From the NCBI GenBank assembly GCA_022539475.1, contig VCMS01000162.1:62001-126000 (forward strand): 64,000 nt of DNA. Reading direction: 5' to 3'. The DNA is from Gracilaria domingensis. Its lineage: Eukaryota > Rhodophyta > Florideophyceae > Gracilariales > Gracilariaceae. The position numbers and the translations under genes are program-made. The notes beneath the pieces are model-generated. The model did not search any database and was not told where the DNA came from. It saw only the letters and a program-made list of their open reading frames with translations. Below are positions 30,897-44,800 of the stretch, one piece after another; within the stretch, counting starts at the first letter, position 1, and each line of letters opens with the position of its first letter.

Positions 30897-32421
30897 GGTA
30901 GCATTCGCTTACAATCGGGATCCCACCGCCTACCACCGCACTGCGCGCCGCAGCTGCTGACGCGCCTCGAAACCGCTATCATTCTTTGTTGCTCGATCTA
31001 CGGCACGCGCAACTCGTCGCCGATCACAACGCTTATCGCTTTGCGCGCCGTCGCGCTTCCGCCTCTTGCACTCCCGAAGAAGCCATTCCCCTCAACGACG
31101 ACCCTACGGCCGATTTCTACAGCTCTGCAGGCTCGCCCAGCCGTACTACCACGCTCGAACTGGAACTGGTCCGCCCACCTATTGATCGGTAGTGGCTGGT
31201 GCGGATGCACGTTCTCGCGCTGCGCAAATGACCGGTCCGCTGACCTGTTGGTTAGTTGTGGCTGAGAGGTGTGGTGCTTGCGCCATCTGCTTGCGCGTGC
31301 GCGAGCGCCTCCCAGCAGCGGCGGGCGGACTTGGGTTCAGCCCTTGCTCCAGCCTGTTCACACACCTACGTCAAGTGTGTCTGGGTAGCTGCGCCGCGCC
31401 TGGTGACCTGCACGGACTGGTCTTCTCTTTCTTTCGGGTTAATGGTTCTCTCTTTTTTCTCTTTCTCTCTGAATCTACGAACATTACTGCCATGGCCCTG
31501 CTTCCGTCCACTCTGTGTGTCAAAGTTAACTTTACGCTCTTGCGTCATCGGTTGTGAGCCGCACCATACATGAGACTTGGCAATTATTCCAAATGACTCA
31601 TCCTTGTGGTTTGGTCTTCAATCATTAACTTCGTATGAAGGGTGGCTCATCAATTCACATGTGGTCGTGACATGTTGACACTACCATTCTGGTTTCGGTT
31701 TTGTTCTCGTGAGCTACCACGCACGCAACCTCGGTCATCGCTATTTTGTTTCAATCTGGGCTTCATGTATCCTCTATCAGCCTGGCCCTCCTCTCTCACT
31801 ACTTGGAATTCTTTCAAAGCTCAGTGACCACGGGCACTAGATCCTCCACCAACATCGGGTGGTAATTTCTCTTGGTGATACTGGGGCCTCGCCCTGCAAC
31901 GCCGCGTAGGATTTTTTTCTTACGCTTTTCGCTTCACGGGCTTGGCGCCTCGTCTTGGCAAGTCGTCTCTGGTGCTGCGCCCTCGCACCCCAACGCTCGC
32001 ATTCTTTCCCACACAATTCTTTAATTTAGTTGGTGTTGACGTCCCTCTCTCTCTCCTTCTCTTGCGAATACGTTGTCTATATACAGGAGTGTAGTACCCT
32101 TCACTTGACGGGTGAAGGAAGATCCTCCGAAGGTTGATCGGTGTGGTACGGGGTTAGCTGGTTAATTGCGGGGACCTGTACTACATCGTTCACCTAGATC
32201 TCTGAGTTGGGTTAGGGTCACCTAAAGTTCCTAGCTTCCTCTGCCATTAGGGGACTGGTTTGAAGTTTGCATCTACGAAGGATCCTATGACCCCTAGGGA
32301 CGAGCGAAGACTACGAAGTTTGCGGTTTCCTTTCCCCTTAAAGCATATTGATCACGCGAATTCCTTTCCCGGCTACGAAGGTTGATCTTTACTTACCATC
32401 CTGCCTGCCCGTACCATCAAC
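30897..32421. other. no supported gene; possible LTR or leader DNA
   Basis: It includes pyrimidine-rich tracts (31,420-31,480; 32,040-32,070), a TATA-like CTATATACAGG near 32,090 and ACCCTTCACTTGACGGGTGA. Part is probably the remaining Gypsy LTR and part the 5' LTR and leader of Copia D, but no matching second copy or primer-binding site was found. Short frames at 30777-31265 and 31192-31573 are not credible genes. Confidence 0.4.
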
Positions 32422-35400
32422 ATGTCGGGCTTACAAGATGGGTTGCTTGGCAAGCTGCCAAAGCTCAAGGTTCCTAATGACTATATCTTGTGGCGTCGTC
32501 GCCTCCTGGCCCACCTACGACGAGAAGACGCATTTCTCTCTGGTTTGGACCCTCGCCCCGAAGGGTTCACTCCGACTAACCGCAATATGAGATCCTGGTT
32601 CGAGAAGTCAGTTAAAGCCAAAAGCAATATTACCTTGTGCCTTGGTGACTCGGGTCTTGCTCTCGTCTGAGCCTTGTTGATGACGACAAGCGGACCACCA
32701 AGAGTCTCTGGGATGAACTGCAGCGCGTCTACAACACCTCAAACGCTCAGGCCGTCCAAAATATCCGCCACCGACTAGACACCCTTATTTACAAGGACGA
32801 CGAAAACTGGAACCGGTATGTGTCTAAGTTCTTAGCGATCGTCGATGAACTTACCACCTTCGACGAAAAGTTGTCAGAGAAAGAAAAAGTATCAAAACTC
32901 ATTCGCAGCCTTCCGAACTCTTTCGCTCCCTTGGCCATGATATCTAACCTTACGGAAGCTGGCTTTGACGCGATCATTAATGCAGTCGAAGCTGAAGTGG
33001 ATCCCCGAAAGAACCCGAATAGTCCTCAAAGCTCTACTGCTCCTCCGCTCCATCTACTTCTACGAAGCCCCAGGCCAACACAGCTCGGCGCAATGGGCGG
33101 AAGCGACGCAAATGGCGTGAAAAATCCTCTATCACCAAGGATCGCGACGACAACAACTGCTACTATTGCGGTCGTCGTGGTCACTACGCCAGTGATTGCT
33201 CCAAACGGAAACGCGACTACGAAAATGGTAGCAACAACTCACGGAACCAGTCTACCGAAAACCAACAACAACGCAACCGCTCCAACAACGGCTACAATTA
33301 TTCCTCTCAAAACCATCAAAGAGGTCAACGCCAATCAACCTGGAACCCTGACTTTGCACCAAGGGGGTATGGAACTGGTAATCGCAACTCCAACCCACGC
33401 GCATATGTAGTGCAAAGGCGCGATGATCCACCTCTGTCACCTGACTTTAACTGCAACATGGCTAGGTATCGAAACAATATCGCGCTACTATCTCAGAAGA
33501 AGGTGGACTCCGCGTACATCGACTCTGGAGCTACTCACTACTTCTTTCACTCGCGTAAGTCGTTCGTTTATCGACATCGAGCTGGTTCCAGCTGCTTCTA
33601 GTACAGCTCGTCTCGTCGGTAAAGGCCACGCCTGGATTCCACTGAACAACGACACTGTCATAGAAGCCTACCACGCTCCCGCATTCGAATCAAAAAAATT
33701 GTCTGTGGGCGTTCTGGGCATAGACTTCATAGTTACTCTCACCTCAACCCTATGCCCGTTCAATGGCTGCTTCATCGTAGACCCCAAACAAACCTCCGAG
33801 GTCATATGGGAAACAGAGATCAATCAGGGCTTCTTCGTGATGGACTTGAGTGCAAACGACAAACAGATCATGGTCGTGAATGCCAGAAAACACCAAAAAA
33901 GAACTGGCTCTTGACTGGCATGGACGAACTGAACATCTGCACCCAAGTACATATCAGAACTTGGTAAAGGCCTTGGACTTCGTTTCTTTCTTCCAGCGCT
34001 CTTTCATTGAGTCCTTAACTTGCGTCCCATTTCTCACGGTCAAGATGAAGCGCAATCCGCTCATCGCTATGCCACGGTCTTTCTCCACCTCAAGTCCGTT
34101 GGAGCTCATTCATATGGACCTGTCTGGCAAGATCTCGCCTTCTCTATCTGGCGCTATCTACGCTATGGCCGTTCTGGACGACTACACCTCGAAGTCGGAC
34201 GTGTTCTTTCTCATGGAAAACACAGGCGCATCTATCCTGAATAACATTGAGTGGTATAAGCCGCTCGGAACTCGAGCTCAACCACTCGTTGCAACTCAAA
34301 AATGTTCGCCCAGACGGGGCAGGTGAACAAAATGGATACGAGTTGGACATGTTTCGCCGCGAGAATGGCATCAAACTGGACTTCTATCCTGCATACGACT
34401 CCGAATCAAACGGGGCTGCCGAGAGGCTCATCCAAGAGCATTGGACTTGGACTCGCGTTCTTCTCTTTAAGAGCAAGCTCCCCATTTCTTTTTGGGCCGA
34501 GGCCATGAACCACTCGAACTGGCTTCGAAGCCGTGCACCCTCCTCACGCATCAAGGGATGGATTCCAATGTTGGAGTGGGACCCATCGACAAAAATCGAC
34601 TTCTCCCACGTTCCGAACTTCGGACAGCCCGGCTCTGCGTTCGTCTACCACTCGAAAACAGTCCCAAACAAGAAGTTTCTTCCACGTTCCGTGCTCTCGC
34701 ACTTCGTTGGCATGCAGAGTGACAACACTCTTTTCCGCGTCTTCGTTCCAGAGAAAAACTCTGTCGTGACGTGTCGGAACTTGGACTTCAAGCCGGTCAA
34801 CTCCTCTCCAATTCCCAACATATCAAGCCTCCTTGAACGTGTGACGAGACAACAAGAGGCCGAGGAAGTGGAGGTGGAACCAACTGAACAGCTCGATGCA
34901 GAGAGAACGGACTTGCAGGAGCATCTTGTGAAAGCTTTCAGGACCGTTACCCACAACTTCCCGCGGGTCTGGGTGTCAAAGTAGACACTCGACGACCCAT
35001 CTGTACCGCATTCCTTCAAGGAAGCGTACAGAGATCCAGGATGGTGTGAAGCTATTGACCAAGAAATGAATGCCTTGGTCCGGCGAAAGACATGGGAACT
35101 CATCCCTCGCGAAGCTTGGATGAAAACCGTGCCATATACGTGGGTCTTCAAGGAGAAAATGCTCGATGGTATTGGAAAGAAGTTCTTGAAAAAGGCAGGC
35201 TGCTTTCTACGGGGGGACAAGCAGAAGCCATTCATCGACTTCAATCCGCACAACACCTGCGCTCCTGTTGCCTGCCACGAAGCTCTTCGTATTCTATTGG
35301 CCCTCTCGGCTGCGGAGAACCTTATACTGGAAGGAGCTGACAATTCGAATGCGTACCTCAACGGCAAACTGGACGTTCCAAGCATCATGGAACAGCCAAC

Positions 35401-36566
35401 CGACTCCACAGGCATCCAAGCCAAACCCGGTCACCTCTGCAAACTACTCAACTCCCTCTATGGTGCTGCCTAAGATGGGATTATCTGGGACTCTCTCTTC
35501 TCGGACATAATACTATCATGGGGATTCGTGACATCGGCTCTAGACTCACGAGTCTTCATGTACCGTGAAGAAGACCGGTTTATTTTAGTCGCAGTAATTT
35601 TTGACGACTGCCCCTTCGCTGCCAACAGCGTGAACCTTCTCATATACTTCAAGGAACGACTCGCCGCGACCTTCGAAGTGAAACTTTATGATGAGCTGAA
35701 GTCCTTCATTGTTTGGAGCATCTAACGCTCACCACTCGGAACCAAGGTGACCCAGTACGGATATGCCGTACAATTATTGCAAAAGTTCGGCATGGAACTA
35801 TGCAACACCGTGCAGTCTCCGTTCCCTGCCGTAGCGAACTTACTCCCAACAGGTGAGAATGAGCAAGCTCGCTCTACAGTGGACCACGCTAACTATAGGG
35901 CAGGAATTGGTGGAATTCTCTACATGGCTGTATCTACAAGGCCGGACCTCTCTTTCCCGGTTTCGGCTCTTTTAAAGCATCTGCACAATCCTTCCGAGCG
36001 CCATTTTTTCTTGCTCAAGCGTCTCTTCAGGGACGTGGCTGAAACATTGGACTACGGACTCCACTACCGATCGAACATTCCGATTACTCCCGCTTTACTT
36101 CATGCGTACGGTGACGCCGATTAGGATGGATGTATAGAGACTCGAAATTTTACTCTTGGGTACGTAATCGTCGTCAACGACGCACCAATCATGCGGAAAT
36201 CGAAGCGCTAAACCGTCATTGCTCTCTCGTGTGCATAAGCAGAGTACGTAGCGCTTTCTTCATGCGTAAAGGACATCACATAGGTCCAAAAGATGTTTTG
36301 GGAATTTGCACACCAACGGCCTGGGAGCGAACAGTTCTGGTATAAGGCTACGGAGACTCTACTGGACAGCTCGGCTGCACTTTTCGTTCACTATGAACTC
36401 TCAGATCTCTGGTCGCAACCAGCAAATTGACTTGAAGATGGACCATGTGAGAGATATGTTTGCCGAAAACATTATCAAGTTGCTACACATCTTAAGGAGT
36501 CTACAGGTCGCTGACATATTGACAAAGTGTGCTTCTCTCGCTGATATGAGGAGGATCGTCAGCTAA
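32422..36566 (+). pseudogene. Copia D gag-pol, heavily degraded
   Basis: This is a different Copia lineage from A-C. It has a UBN2-type gag (MSGLQDGLLGKLPKLKVPND, WDELQRVYN, RYVSKFLAIVDELTTFDEKL), a frame change, a zinc knuckle of the canonical C-x2-C-x4-H-x4-C form (CYYCGRRGHYASDC, about 33,160), and a protease AYIDSGATH (about 33,520). The integrase Asp site is SPLELIHMDLSGK, with distal NGAAERLIQEH. The RT includes MNALVRRKTWEL and VIFDDCPFA in place of YVDD, and the RNase H includes HAYGDAD. Stops and shifts occur near 32,670, 33,100, 33,600, 34,300, 34,985, 35,472, 35,725 and 36,123. Its 3' tail includes VADILTK (about 36,510). LTRs were not defined. Confidence 0.85.
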
Positions 36567-36987
36567 ATGTTGTTGGAACTACTAACTAATCTAACTGTGC
36601 TTCACATTGGTTTCTCTTCCGTTGTTACTGCATGTTATCCCATAGGTGAATATGTTCAATGTTTATGTTTTTTGTGTTTCACAATCCTTCTCCATTTTTC
36701 TACAAGGTAGCATTTTTTCCCACTGAGTTCTTTATGTGCTGCTCAGGTTTTAAGAGTTTACTGGTGTGAGAACTTTTGTAGTCAGGTGTCTGCGTTTTTT
36801 CACTTAAGTATTGAAGTTTGCACCATGCCTGAAAGTTCGAAAAGACGCTCTGGTAGAAGAGATGAGCTTTGTTGGTAATCATCTATGGGCCTTGCTCTTT
36901 GGCTTTTTATGTTTATGTGATTATATATATAGCAACTCTGTATGAGAGACGCAAAGCGGTGTTATAAGAGTTGCGATTCGCTTCGAG
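36567..36987. other. AT-rich tail after Copia D
   Basis: No gene is seen. TGTTGGAACTACTAACTAAT at 36,569 may be the start of the Copia D 3' LTR, but no partner was found. Confidence 0.35.
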
Positions 36988-37204
36988 GGACGGTGTTACA
37001 CGCCGATGGTCTCTTGAGAAGCGGGCGCAGAAAACGCGCCCGATGTTTGCGACGGCGTTGCGGAGGCGCACAGTGGCGCAGCCTGTTACGGCGCCTGGTA
37101 CCAAATAAACTGCACGACCGTTTCGACGGGTGCCCCAATCGCCGGCGGTCAACACGTGCACCTTATCGATCCGCTCCGCTCGTCCCGCACCGCCGCTCCC
37201 ATCA
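36988..37204 (+). repeat. second copy of the Gypsy LTR-like start
   Basis: It begins TGTTACACGCCGATGG and parallels 30687-30896 until the CCGCACCGCCGCTCCCATC equivalent, then diverges. It may be a truncated LTR on the other side of the Copia D insertion. Confidence 0.55.
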
Positions 37205-38046
37205 AGAACGTACTATAGTGCGAAGTTTGTAACTGCATTCGATCGTTTTTCTACTTGAATTGCATGGGGCGCTGTTGTTTGGCGTCAGTACAGCACGATG
37301 TACGGGCGCACTGCCGAAACGGTGGCAGTTGGAAGCTGAGTACATCCGTGCGGACGCTCACCAGAGCTCAATAACACTGGTACTGAATGAGCCGCGACCG
37401 TCCCTGTTGTACAAGTACGGCAGCGGACACTTGCGTGTCCAAATATGCATATGAAAATATTTGCTTGTTATGAGGTGAGCCGATACGAGGTGGAAGCCTC
37501 GTAGGAGCTAGTACAGTGGGTGCCACTCAAAACTAGGACATGAACTTCGTGTTCCAAAAGCAGTAAACGTTTCAAAACAGTGCGGGAATCACAGAAATTG
37601 CTGGAAATGAGAGCAAGACATCTCTATCCTTCAGTATGTCAGTTCTCTTTACGCAATCGTTGAATCATGTAAATTTTTCTATCGGGTTTTAAGTCGTAAA
37701 GAAGGCGTTTAGCACACCAAGTCTCAGCCCAAAGCAAAGCAAAAGTTCTTTTGCTCATCATACACAACGCAGAGCATACTTCCTTCAAAAAACCAGAACT
37801 GAGTGCATCCGAAAGGAAAAGCGATTAGTAATCTAGCCCGGTTCTTAGCCTCGTAGAATCAATATCCTATCTCCCACAACTAGAACAGCGAATCTCCGAC
37901 AAATTCAGATAGCCCGTAAAATGTCCCCATAAACAACATAGCTCGGGCAAGAAGCCAACCGCCACATAAGCTCGCATCTTCCGTCAACCGCGGCTAAAGG
38001 TCTACTTCCAATTGCTCGCTTCCCAGTACCATGACCAGCCCTTAAA

Positions 38047-38547
38047 ATGCCAAACTTTGCACGAAATGCGTTTATGCCACACTCAGCTCGCCGCTTGCAG
38101 CCAGAATATTCGCAGACCATTGCACTACTAAAACACGGTATGCCATTTCTTCAAGCTGCCGAGCTTTTTTTGATGTCCACGTCAGCATTTCACTATCAAT
38201 TCCATAAAAAAAATGAGGAGAACTGGGTCCGTGCAAAATCCCGAACATCTCTCACACAGGCAGAGCAGCAAGAAATCGTATCAATACTATTACGAAACGC
38301 GAAGAACAACAGACCACTCACCAAAGAAGATTTAAAGGAAAAGGTGGAAATGATTGTCATATAAATGCCTCCTTGGCGACAAGCGTGTCTCCGATCTGTC
38401 AATGGTAGACCCGGCAGAAGAGTTTTCGAAGTATTCGAAGCTCACCATAGTCAGCAGATCATATTTTGCAACCCTAGCAGACAGGAGGCCAAAACGTTCG
38501 AAGCGACCAATGCAGAAGTTCTTGTAAAGCACATGAATAGCACTTGA
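38047..38547 (+). pseudogene. pogo-like transposase, N-terminal helix-turn-helix part
   Basis: The first frame (38047-38364) carries an HTH-type stretch, LKHGMPFLQAAELFLMSTSA, then SLTQAEQQEIVSILL and NRPLTKEDLKEKVE. The next frame (38365-38547) gives NGRPGRRVFEVFEAHHSQQI and PSRQEAKTFEATNAEVLVKH, matching the second DNA-binding half of pogo/CENP-B-type transposases (WFRGFLKRH, KPE-L-RA). A stop or frame change lies between them at 38364. The coding then breaks for about 1.8 kb before the catalytic domain resumes. It binds the TIRs in living relatives. Confidence 0.65.
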
Positions 38548-40336
38548 AAGCTGTGGTGGAAAACCCAGCGATGAGAATGACACGAAAACGCATTTCAGGC
38601 CTCTTTTTCTTGGGGTGGCACAGCAGTAGAGCGCTCTCACAAGAGGACACGCCCAGAACGGATTTAACTCCTGGTTCAACCCTTTCCGACAACGGAGAGA
38701 GCGAAAAACAAAAAAGACATGTCGACCGGAGGAGATTTTAACACTGTCGGTAATGACGTCACAGTGGTGAGCAAAACACTGTCGCGAGAGTAGCGACGAC
38801 GTACGGTAGTATTTAGAAGCCACGAAGGTGATCGTGCGACGAACGGCAGATGCCCGTGCGAACCGTAGCGATAACGGTATGACAAGGGCAAAAACAAACA
38901 AACACGCACACAAAGTAAAGGCGCAAGAGCGGTTGTGGTGTTAGGGATGTCGCAAGGCGGATAATTGTCTCTCTACAAGGTGTGAGCTCTCTGCAAAGAG
39001 TTTACGACACACCTAGGGTGGAAAATTAGAGCCGAACACTCGGTTGTTCTGTTTAATTCCCCAACACTGGGTTGAGATCAACCAGCTAAGTAGTGTAGCT
39101 GGTTGACTCACTGTAAGTTTGGTGCATTAAATTTTCTACAATAAATATCTAAATACCCCGAAGAATGGGTGCAAACCTCCCACACGTGTGTGACTCACGG
39201 GCTATGCGGTGCACCTCATAACTACTATTTCCAATATGTAGATTAGCCAGGAGCTGCGGGAAATACGTCAAATTCACCAAAAAGAGATATATGGCATGTA
39301 GAAAATTTTATATTACCATATATAAGATATTTAGAATACTGACTGTAAAGGGAGAAAACCTCTGCTAAGAGCGATATCGGCAAAAGAGTTTTGAAGTGCA
39401 TTCTAACAGAAAAACCCTAGGTATTGTTTCACATTTTGCGTGATAAGCGACAAACCAATAGAGAGAGGTATACAGTACACAAAGAGGTGAAGTAGCCTGT
39501 ACATGACGTTGTGACGCAAACATCCTTGGAATATATTGAAAAATTCAAATTGATGGCAACCTACACTTTATTGCAAATTTATATGTTTTTATATCTTTGT
39601 AGTAGTAAGGTCTGTTCTGACAAGACATGTCACGATTGAAAGAGAATTAGAGTTAATTTACACTGCTGCATTCGATTACTGCAAAGCAAAGTAGTTTATA
39701 CTCATATTTGTACATAAAAGGCATATATATTCTGTTTTCAGCACATATATCGAAGTTAAAAACCTTGTAACTTTTTTAAACGTGAACAATTTCTTATGAA
39801 GTTTGCATTACCGCAAAATCTAATGTTGTACATGCCGCAAATAGCTTCTGAACGCGAACAAACACTCTATGTTGAAGATACATTGTTTGCAATAATGCTC
39901 CAGATATGTATAATTGTGCGTATATGAACTTGGTGAAGTGTCAACTTGGCAAAACTAACATCTCATTCAACAGAAAAGATTCATGCAACGTCTTAGCAAC
40001 AACGTACGTTTCACACGTCATCAAAGTGTGACAACTTTTGCTTACAGTATATATTGTGTAATGTTAAAATAATAATATAGATACACCATTAAGAGTGACT
40101 GTTTAATGTAAGCATAATTGTAACGATGCAACAATGAAATTTATCGGGCTATATCCGAGTATTGTGAGTGATTTAGTCCACTACAAGGATTTTTTTGGAC
40201 AGAACACGATTTTCCTGCACCTCCCCATGAAAGAGTCAACCTCACCAGTTACTCATACTGTGCTTCACCATCCCCCGGCATCACCGCGTATACTATGAAT
40301 CGCAATAGCGACTAAGTCCCCGCCAACGCGTTGCAA
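38548..40336. other. 1.8-kb AT-rich stretch splitting the pogo transposase
   Basis: No domain is recognised. It separates NAEVLVKHMNS from KLIEHFNLDP, which would be neighbours in a normal transposase, so it is an intron or, more likely, an insertion whose ends I could not define. It contains a hairpin TCAACCAGCTA-N7-TAGCTGGTTGA at 39078-39106 and a short frame at 38544-38741. Confidence 0.5.
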
Positions 40337-41151
40337 TACAAAAGCTAATTGAGCATTTCAATCTGGACCCTTCCAGGATTGTTAACGTGGACGAAACAAG
40401 GTTTTCACCGAGCACAGATACTAAGTTTGGAACCCAACCGAAGTTTTTCATGGAGACAGGTCAACCATGCGAGACCTCTAGACCCGACTTCCAAAACGTC
40501 AATCAAATAACCTTTCTCGCCTCCGTATTCGGTGATGGAACGGCAGGTAGACCCATGTTTGTATTTAAAGAAACGCGCCTGCGAACTCGAAAGGGTACGC
40601 GACAGGAAAATGTTGCTTCTGAAACGGACTGCATAGCTCAATTCCTTCTCCGTGGTTCTTTGGTAACGTCGCGAAAAGGCGTTGCCACGATGGATAATTA
40701 CAATTTCCTGCAGTGGGCGGGAAAATTTTTGACGAACACTGAAGACTTACGGCAAGACGTAAGAAATGTGTTGCTTATCTATGATGGCTATCGTAGCTAC
40801 TTGAGCGTCCCAGTTCTCAAATTTCTGGCCAGATCAAACACTGTCGCGTGCGCCTTATCTGCCCACACTAACGGAACAAAAAAAACTCCCGACAAATGTC
40901 TATTTTCGTCTTTAAAGCATAATTATCGCGCAACAATGGAGAAAGTATATTGGTCAATGCGTCGTGCGAGGAACGCGTTTGACGAGTTTTCGATCACCAA
41001 AGTAATCTCGAAAGCCTATCAAAAGGCCGTCTCATTCGACAACATCCGTTCCGGATTCGCCGCTACCGGTATTTGTCCATTTAAAGATTGTTGCTTGTTT
41101 GGACAAGCCCGTCCGTACAGCTTTGCTAAGCCGTATCGTATTGCCACTTGA
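40337..41151 (+). pseudogene. pogo-like transposase, DDE catalytic part
   Basis: LIEHFNLDPSRIVNVDETRF carries the first catalytic Asp. LLIYDGYRSYLSVPVLKFLA carries the second. The region of the third is altered: AHTNGTKKTPDKCLFSSLKH stands where families have AHTSH-QPLDV-VF-PLK, keeping an Asp. Further family-like text includes FLQWAGKFL and GFAATGICPFK. The open frame is 254 codons long from the Met at 40387. The C-terminal tail continues beyond the retrotransposon at 47,464 but in a different frame. Confidence 0.8.
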
Positions 41152-41213
41152 GATAAAATGATGGCGATATGAATGATCATTTGAAGCACAGCGTAACATA
41201 GATGATCGATGAC

Positions 41214-41802
41214 TGTAGATTTTTCTATGATTACATGGGAGGATTTGTATGGACATGCAATACTTATATATGCATAAGCAGCAATGCATATCAGATATTG
41301 ATTTTGTAATGTTGGAGAGATGTCGATTGCATGGCGGATTGGAAGGTGAACAAGAAATAAGTTAGGCAGTAATCGGTATACAAATCAGAAGAGTACATGA
41401 AAGAGATAATATATAGAACAGTAGAGTTGTCTTAGAAAGTAGTATAAATAGGGTGGGTGCGGATACTACATGATTGACCTCCTCGGACAATCATCAAGTA
41501 AAAGCAAATAACATCCAACTATCAGGAACCATCTCCGATGCGGGAGACCGCGCAACTGAGTTGCAACTACTTGTAGTAAGTTAACGAACCACGAAGCGTT
41601 ATACACTAACCTTGCGTTTGTATCGACCTCTACTGCGTGTGGAATCGACAGGTCCGTTCTACCGCAGCACCATTGGGTGCCGCATACCGTTCGCATCTGT
41701 GAGAATAAAGGACGTACGAAAACAGCCTCACTGGGGGCCGTGGATACTGATCTTTATTGAATTGTCACCGGCTTCGAGCCGATTGAAGCCCAGGTTTCGA
41801 CA
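41214..41802 (+). repeat. element E 5' LTR
   Basis: It starts TGTAGATTTTTCTATG and ends GGTTTCGACA. A TATA box lies at 41444-41451 and an AATAAA-type signal (GAGAATAAAGG) near 41,703, so U3, R and U5 can all be placed plausibly. Confidence 0.95.
41444..41451 (+). promoter_or_regulatory. TATA box of the element E LTR
   Basis: TATAAATA is followed by GGGTGGGTGCGG. Its position in the LTR suits a U3 promoter, with transcription starting about 30 bp downstream. Confidence 0.6.
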
Positions 41803-41861
41803 GTTATAACTGTGCAGCTGTTAAGGTTAACCGCAATTGTAACATTTACCTGGACTACGTA

Positions 41862-44800
41862 ATGACAGACGAGGTATCCGGAATAGCACACGGTGAACTT
41901 AGCGAGGCTCACCAAGTCCAAGCGCTAAACGCAGATGCGTTGAGAGATTTTAGCAATGCACTGTACAACGCAATCGGGGATCCAGATCTCCCGCCACCGG
42001 ATGCATCAGAAGAAGAAATGAGAAAGTATAGGGATGAAGTAGAAACATACGGAAAAGAAATGTTGGCAACATTCGAAAGTACCAAGCTCCAGAATGAAGC
42101 ATTGTGGTTTGAGTTTACCTCTGTCTTTAGGCCAGCAAGTATTCCCAATATGTCTCGATTTTTGGTAATCAAATGGATCGATTTCCTTACGAACCGAGGA
42201 GTATGGGTGAAACGAAAGCAAGGGTACCCGCGAAAGCGCGCACTCGGCGAATGCCTTATGCAGAATAGATTTGTACCTACAGGTACTGGAGAACCAGCAT
42301 CTCATGGAAACATTGTTGCTAATCAAACCGGCCATCAGTATGGACAAGACAGAAACGATAATGCTGAAGCCGTAGTTCTACATCCGCAGAACCCACGAAG
42401 CACTTGTAATGAACAACATGAGGAAGTTTTTGTAGAACCTGCGAACCGAAGTGTAAGAGACGAAGTGCCACAAATCATTCGTCAAGAACCCACGGAACTC
42501 AGCCGTGAGGCTCAGAGAAGCAGATTGCAAGATGTTCTCCCCAACATCTGCTCAAACCTGCCGGACAGGATTACTCAATCGAAGGGTTACAATTCAGGTC
42601 AACCTCCTGATGAGAACGAGAAGAACTCTGGAAAGGGAACGCATAGTCTTTTGAAGCTCTGTCAAGGCCGCCCCCGATTCTCTGGACGTCTTCAAGACGA
42701 TTTACAAGGTACGCTCGAATTCTACGATGCAATGGCAAAGAGATGCCGTCTTACAGACATTGAGAAGGCTGAATATCTCCCAACCATGCTTGATGGTGCC
42801 GCATTGAAATTCTACCTCAGGAACTACAGAGATGGAGATCCATACGAAGGAATACTTCAAAAATTTATCGACAACTACATGAATCCCGAAGAGAAGAACA
42901 GGGCATTACTTGTCTGGCAATCGATGCGTCTTTCTCAAGCGATGCGCGAGAGTCCGGAGAAGAGCGAACTAGCAGTTTTCATGTCCTTCTATGAGAAGCT
43001 TGTCAATCTCCAACAGCAATTGGACCCAGCATACCGCAACGACAATTTTCTTCGCGACCAACTCATCGTTTCTATCGATATGGAAAAAATTACTCAAGCG
43101 TTGCGAGAGAGAATCCCCTCTACTTCTCAAGAAGCCCGAAGTCGGATCGCCACCTTCCTATCAAGTGACCCAAGATCGGCTGACAGCTTTGTTGTTTCCT
43201 CAGATAGGAGAAAGACCCGTGACCACTTTGCAAATTACAGTTTAGGACACAAATATGGAGGCGATGCTAGGAAACATTTGAAAGGCCACCACAGGAAAAG
43301 AATGGACTCAAATTCCAGGAAACTGTCGTCCAGATGGATTTCAGGGAAACGAGGTTGCTACGTTTGTGGCGAAAATCATCTTGCACGCACAAGACACAGC
43401 CCACAGGAGGTCAAGGCTGCCATAGACAGGCTGAAAAGCAAGAGACCATCGGCTTACATCACTATCGAGGACCTAGCATATATCGTTGATGAAGTCACCG
43501 GAGATGAGGACAGTAATGTTGATGAACACGACGCCAACGTCGTTTACTCAAGCGATAGCGATTCAGACAGCGAATGGTCAGAAGAAGACGCAGCCTATAT
43601 CATCGAAGACGACATGAACCTGCATGAAACGGACGAAGTACTTCTGGCAAATGCGTCTCTGGTCCATGGTATCGGATTTCACAGAGATATGAACCAAGCC
43701 CTAGCCACAATGGAAGCAGAACTCCGAGAAGGTGAGCGAGATGAATTCAAAGGACTCTACATCGACACCTGTGCAAACCGTTCCAGCGTTATGTCATATG
43801 CTCAATACAAGGCGTACTGTGAACAATTCGACGTACCCTGCCAGATTGACCGAAATAACGTCAAGCGCTTACGAGGAATTGGCGGTAGTAGCCAACCACT
43901 TGGTACTGCGACAATACCTGTACCGTTTAAGGATCTAAACCTGGTGATAGATATTACCTTTCAGATAGTTCAGGACAAGGTACCATCTCTTCTGAGCATG
44001 AAGGATATGATTGAAAATGGTTTGGAGATCAGTTTGCAGCGAAGGGAGGTAATGTACAAGCATTTGCGTCAAGACCTTACGTTTCGGAACTATTTTCTCA
44101 TACACAATTGGAAACGAGAGGACCTGACGTACTCACTGTACACGGAAACAGAACTGCGCAAACTTCACAGAGTGTTTGGTCATCCCAGCGTGAACGCATT
44201 TACAAACCTTCTGAAGAGAGCGCGACCAGATGAGATGGATGCCAAAGTCCGAGAAGCTATAGAAGATCTGACAAAATCCTGTGCTACTTGTGCTGTGAAC
44301 GCCCCAAGGCCAAGAAGATTCAAGCTCACAGTTGGTACCGACGATCTGAGATTCAACCACATCGTAGCAGTGGATATCATGTATGTCAACAACAAACCAG
44401 TATTCCATGCCGTCGACGAAGCTACTCATTTCAATTCCGCCCTATTTCTGAAGCGAGTGACATCTTCTGAAGTCTGGAAGGCTTTTCTACGTTGCTGGTC
44501 CCGTCTATACCTTGGTCCACCTGATTTTTTACGCATTGATCAAGGCAGCAACTTTATTTCCAAAGAGTTTCATGAGCTATCGGAAGCAGAAGGCATAACA
44601 GTTCTTGAGGCCCCAATTGAGTCACCTTCAACAATGACACATGTCGAGCGCTACCACGGGCCACTACGTGTAGCATATACTAAGATACGTGAATCACTCC
44701 CTCGCGCAGAAACAGACGCCGACTGTCTACAAATGGCGGTTAAATCTATCAACGATACTCTCGGACCAGAAGGATTATGCCCAACTCTACTGGTATTCGG

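Noticed and set aside
41466-41696. Identical 76-codon minus-strand frames at 41466-41696 and 47122-47352
   Set aside because: They are simply the two matching LTRs of element E and not a duplicated gene.
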